From Actinomycetes bacterium (GTDB lineage Bacteria; Actinomycetota; Acidimicrobiia; Acidimicrobiales; Acidimicrobiaceae): a stretch of DNA of 5,003 nucleotides. Numbering within the stretch: the stretch's first letter is position 1; every line of letters begins with the position of its first letter. The notes beneath the pieces are model-generated. The model saw only the letters and a list, made by a program, of their open reading frames with translations, had not been told where the DNA came from and made no database searches. The DNA lies in contig JAKASN010000198.1 in the NCBI GenBank assembly GCA_021819025.1, positions 1 to 5,003 on the forward strand. Reading direction: 5' to 3'. This document shows positions 4,370 to 5,003 of the stretch, in pieces. Both the position numbers and the translations under genes were made by a program.

Positions 4370-5003
4370 GTGATAGTGCGCGTAGCGGGAAGCGGTGGAG
4401 AGCTTTCGGTACTTCTCGTGGACGAGTCGCGATCTAAAGCCTCCAATCAAGTCGCTGAACGCGCGATTCTGGTGTGTTATGGCGCTCCATCGGCTCCCCA
4501 AGTTACTGGAGTCGGGGTCGATCATTTTCTCGAAGAGTTTGCCAAGCGCCTTTCTGCGGCGTCGAATGCTCTGATTGCGGTGCTCTTGCCATCGGGAGTG
4601 GGTGCTTCCAAGGGGACGTTTTCTCCGTTGCGCTGGAAGCAGGACGTTTTGGATGCGATTTTATATCTCACTGACGAGGTCGGTGTTGGGTCGGTCTTTT
4701 TGGTGGCTTACGAACTGGCGACGATTCAAATGCTCGCGGCCGCAGTGGAATCCGATAGGATCGGCGGGGTTGCAACAGTTTCCATGGTGCCATCTGTGCC
4801 GCCATATGGGCTCTCAAGCTACGAGTTGGCGGATCAGCTCGAGAGTCTCGGCGTCGCGGTTCCCTCGGCGATGGAGGCGATACGTGGTTGGGATAACGAA
4901 TACCTAGAGCTCGATCCCGCGAAAACTGCCACGAGACTCGGGCAGATCCCCTGGTTGGTAATTCATGGCACAGACGACCGTGCGGTACCTGAGGATCGCA
5001 TTC
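4370..5003 (+). CDS. Alpha/beta hydrolase fold protein with degenerate active site (3' end beyond the window)
   Basis: The frame is open from just after the AhpD-family stop to the right edge, giving 211 residues from GTG 4370 (221 from ATG 4340). Fold landmarks: A-I-L-V-C-Y-G-A-P-S (32-41), where the oxyanion H-G motif normally sits; S-G-V-G-A-S-K-G-T-F-S (75-85), matching the R-G-x-G-x-S-x-G-x-F-S loop; a helix with W-K-Q-D-V-L-D-A-I (89-97); the elbow strand V-F-L-V-A-Y-E-L-A (109-117); and L-V-I-H-G-T-D-D-R-A-V-P (196-207), the acid-residue loop. The G-x-nucleophile-x-G elbow reads A-Y-E-L-A, placing Glu115 at the nucleophile position, and the oxyanion His is Tyr37. The acid (D202/D203) is kept; the catalytic His, if any, lies past the edge. 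It may be non-catalytic or use different chemistry. No function is assigned. Confidence 0.8.
   Translation, partial: MIVRVAGSGGELSVLLVDESRSKASNQVAERAILVCYGAPSAPQVTGVGVDHFLEEFAKRLSAASNALIAVLLPSGVGASKGTFSPLRWKQDVLDAILYLTDEVGVGSVFLVAYELATIQMLAAAVESDRIGGVATVSMVPSVPPYGLSSYELADQLESLGVAVPSAMEAIRGWDNEYLELDPAKTATRLGQIPWLVIHGTDDRAVPEDRI

Noticed and set aside
4133..4525. 130-codon minus-strand open frame over the AhpD-family end and hydrolase start
   Set aside because: No recognisable family, Arg/Ser-rich antisense composition, and it is explained by two supported plus-strand genes.
4575..4907. 110-codon plus-strand open frame inside the hydrolase gene
   Set aside because: Trp/Arg/Ser-rich out-of-frame translation; the frame carrying the alpha/beta hydrolase motifs is continuous across the same DNA.

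Overview
The window looks like a piece of an actinobacterial chromosome. Base composition is moderate (mid-50s % GC by eye, not counted). Gene content fits an aerobic actinobacterium: a Suf cysteine desulfurase and ATPase, a FadE-like acyl-CoA dehydrogenase ending in a G-G-I-G-F-T-W-E-H-D block, and an alpha/beta hydrolase of a type I associate with high-GC Gram-positives. The moderate GC would suit an Acidimicrobiia-like lineage, but that is only a guess. I see no mobile element, CRISPR array, tRNA, rRNA or integration site.

Left half, minus strand (positions 1 to 2508, read right to left): a complete metallo-beta-lactamase-fold hydrolase, a YdjA-like nitroreductase, sufC, and the first third of sufS, which runs off the left edge. 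sufC and sufS overlap by 13 bp and the sufS ribosome binding site lies inside sufC, so they should be translationally coupled. The 54-bp gap before sufC and the 101-bp gap before the nitroreductase leave open whether all four genes form one transcript. The sufB and sufD scaffold genes that normally precede sufC are not there; two redox/detoxification-type genes take that place.

Middle (2509 to 2671): a 163-bp AT-richer divergent control region with short direct repeats and an imperfect inverted repeat. It separates the hydrolase from a rightward acyl-CoA dehydrogenase (2672 to 3787).

Right half, plus strand: after a 126-bp spacer holding a hairpin and a reasonable promoter comes a small AhpD/carboxymuconolactone decarboxylase-family protein with the complete Glu/Cys/Cys/His active-site pattern. 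It is followed by an alpha/beta hydrolase fold gene cut by the right edge. The nucleophile elbow and oxyanion motif of this last protein are degenerate although the fold landmarks are clear, so it may be a pseudo-enzyme.

Taken together the genes suggest Fe-S cluster supply, flavin and thiol redox chemistry and acyl-CoA oxidation. The sequence does not prove one shared pathway. I found no convincing novel multi-gene system. The most unusual points are the degenerate hydrolase, the dehydrogenase lacking Glu at both usual catalytic-base positions, and the suf genes without sufBD.
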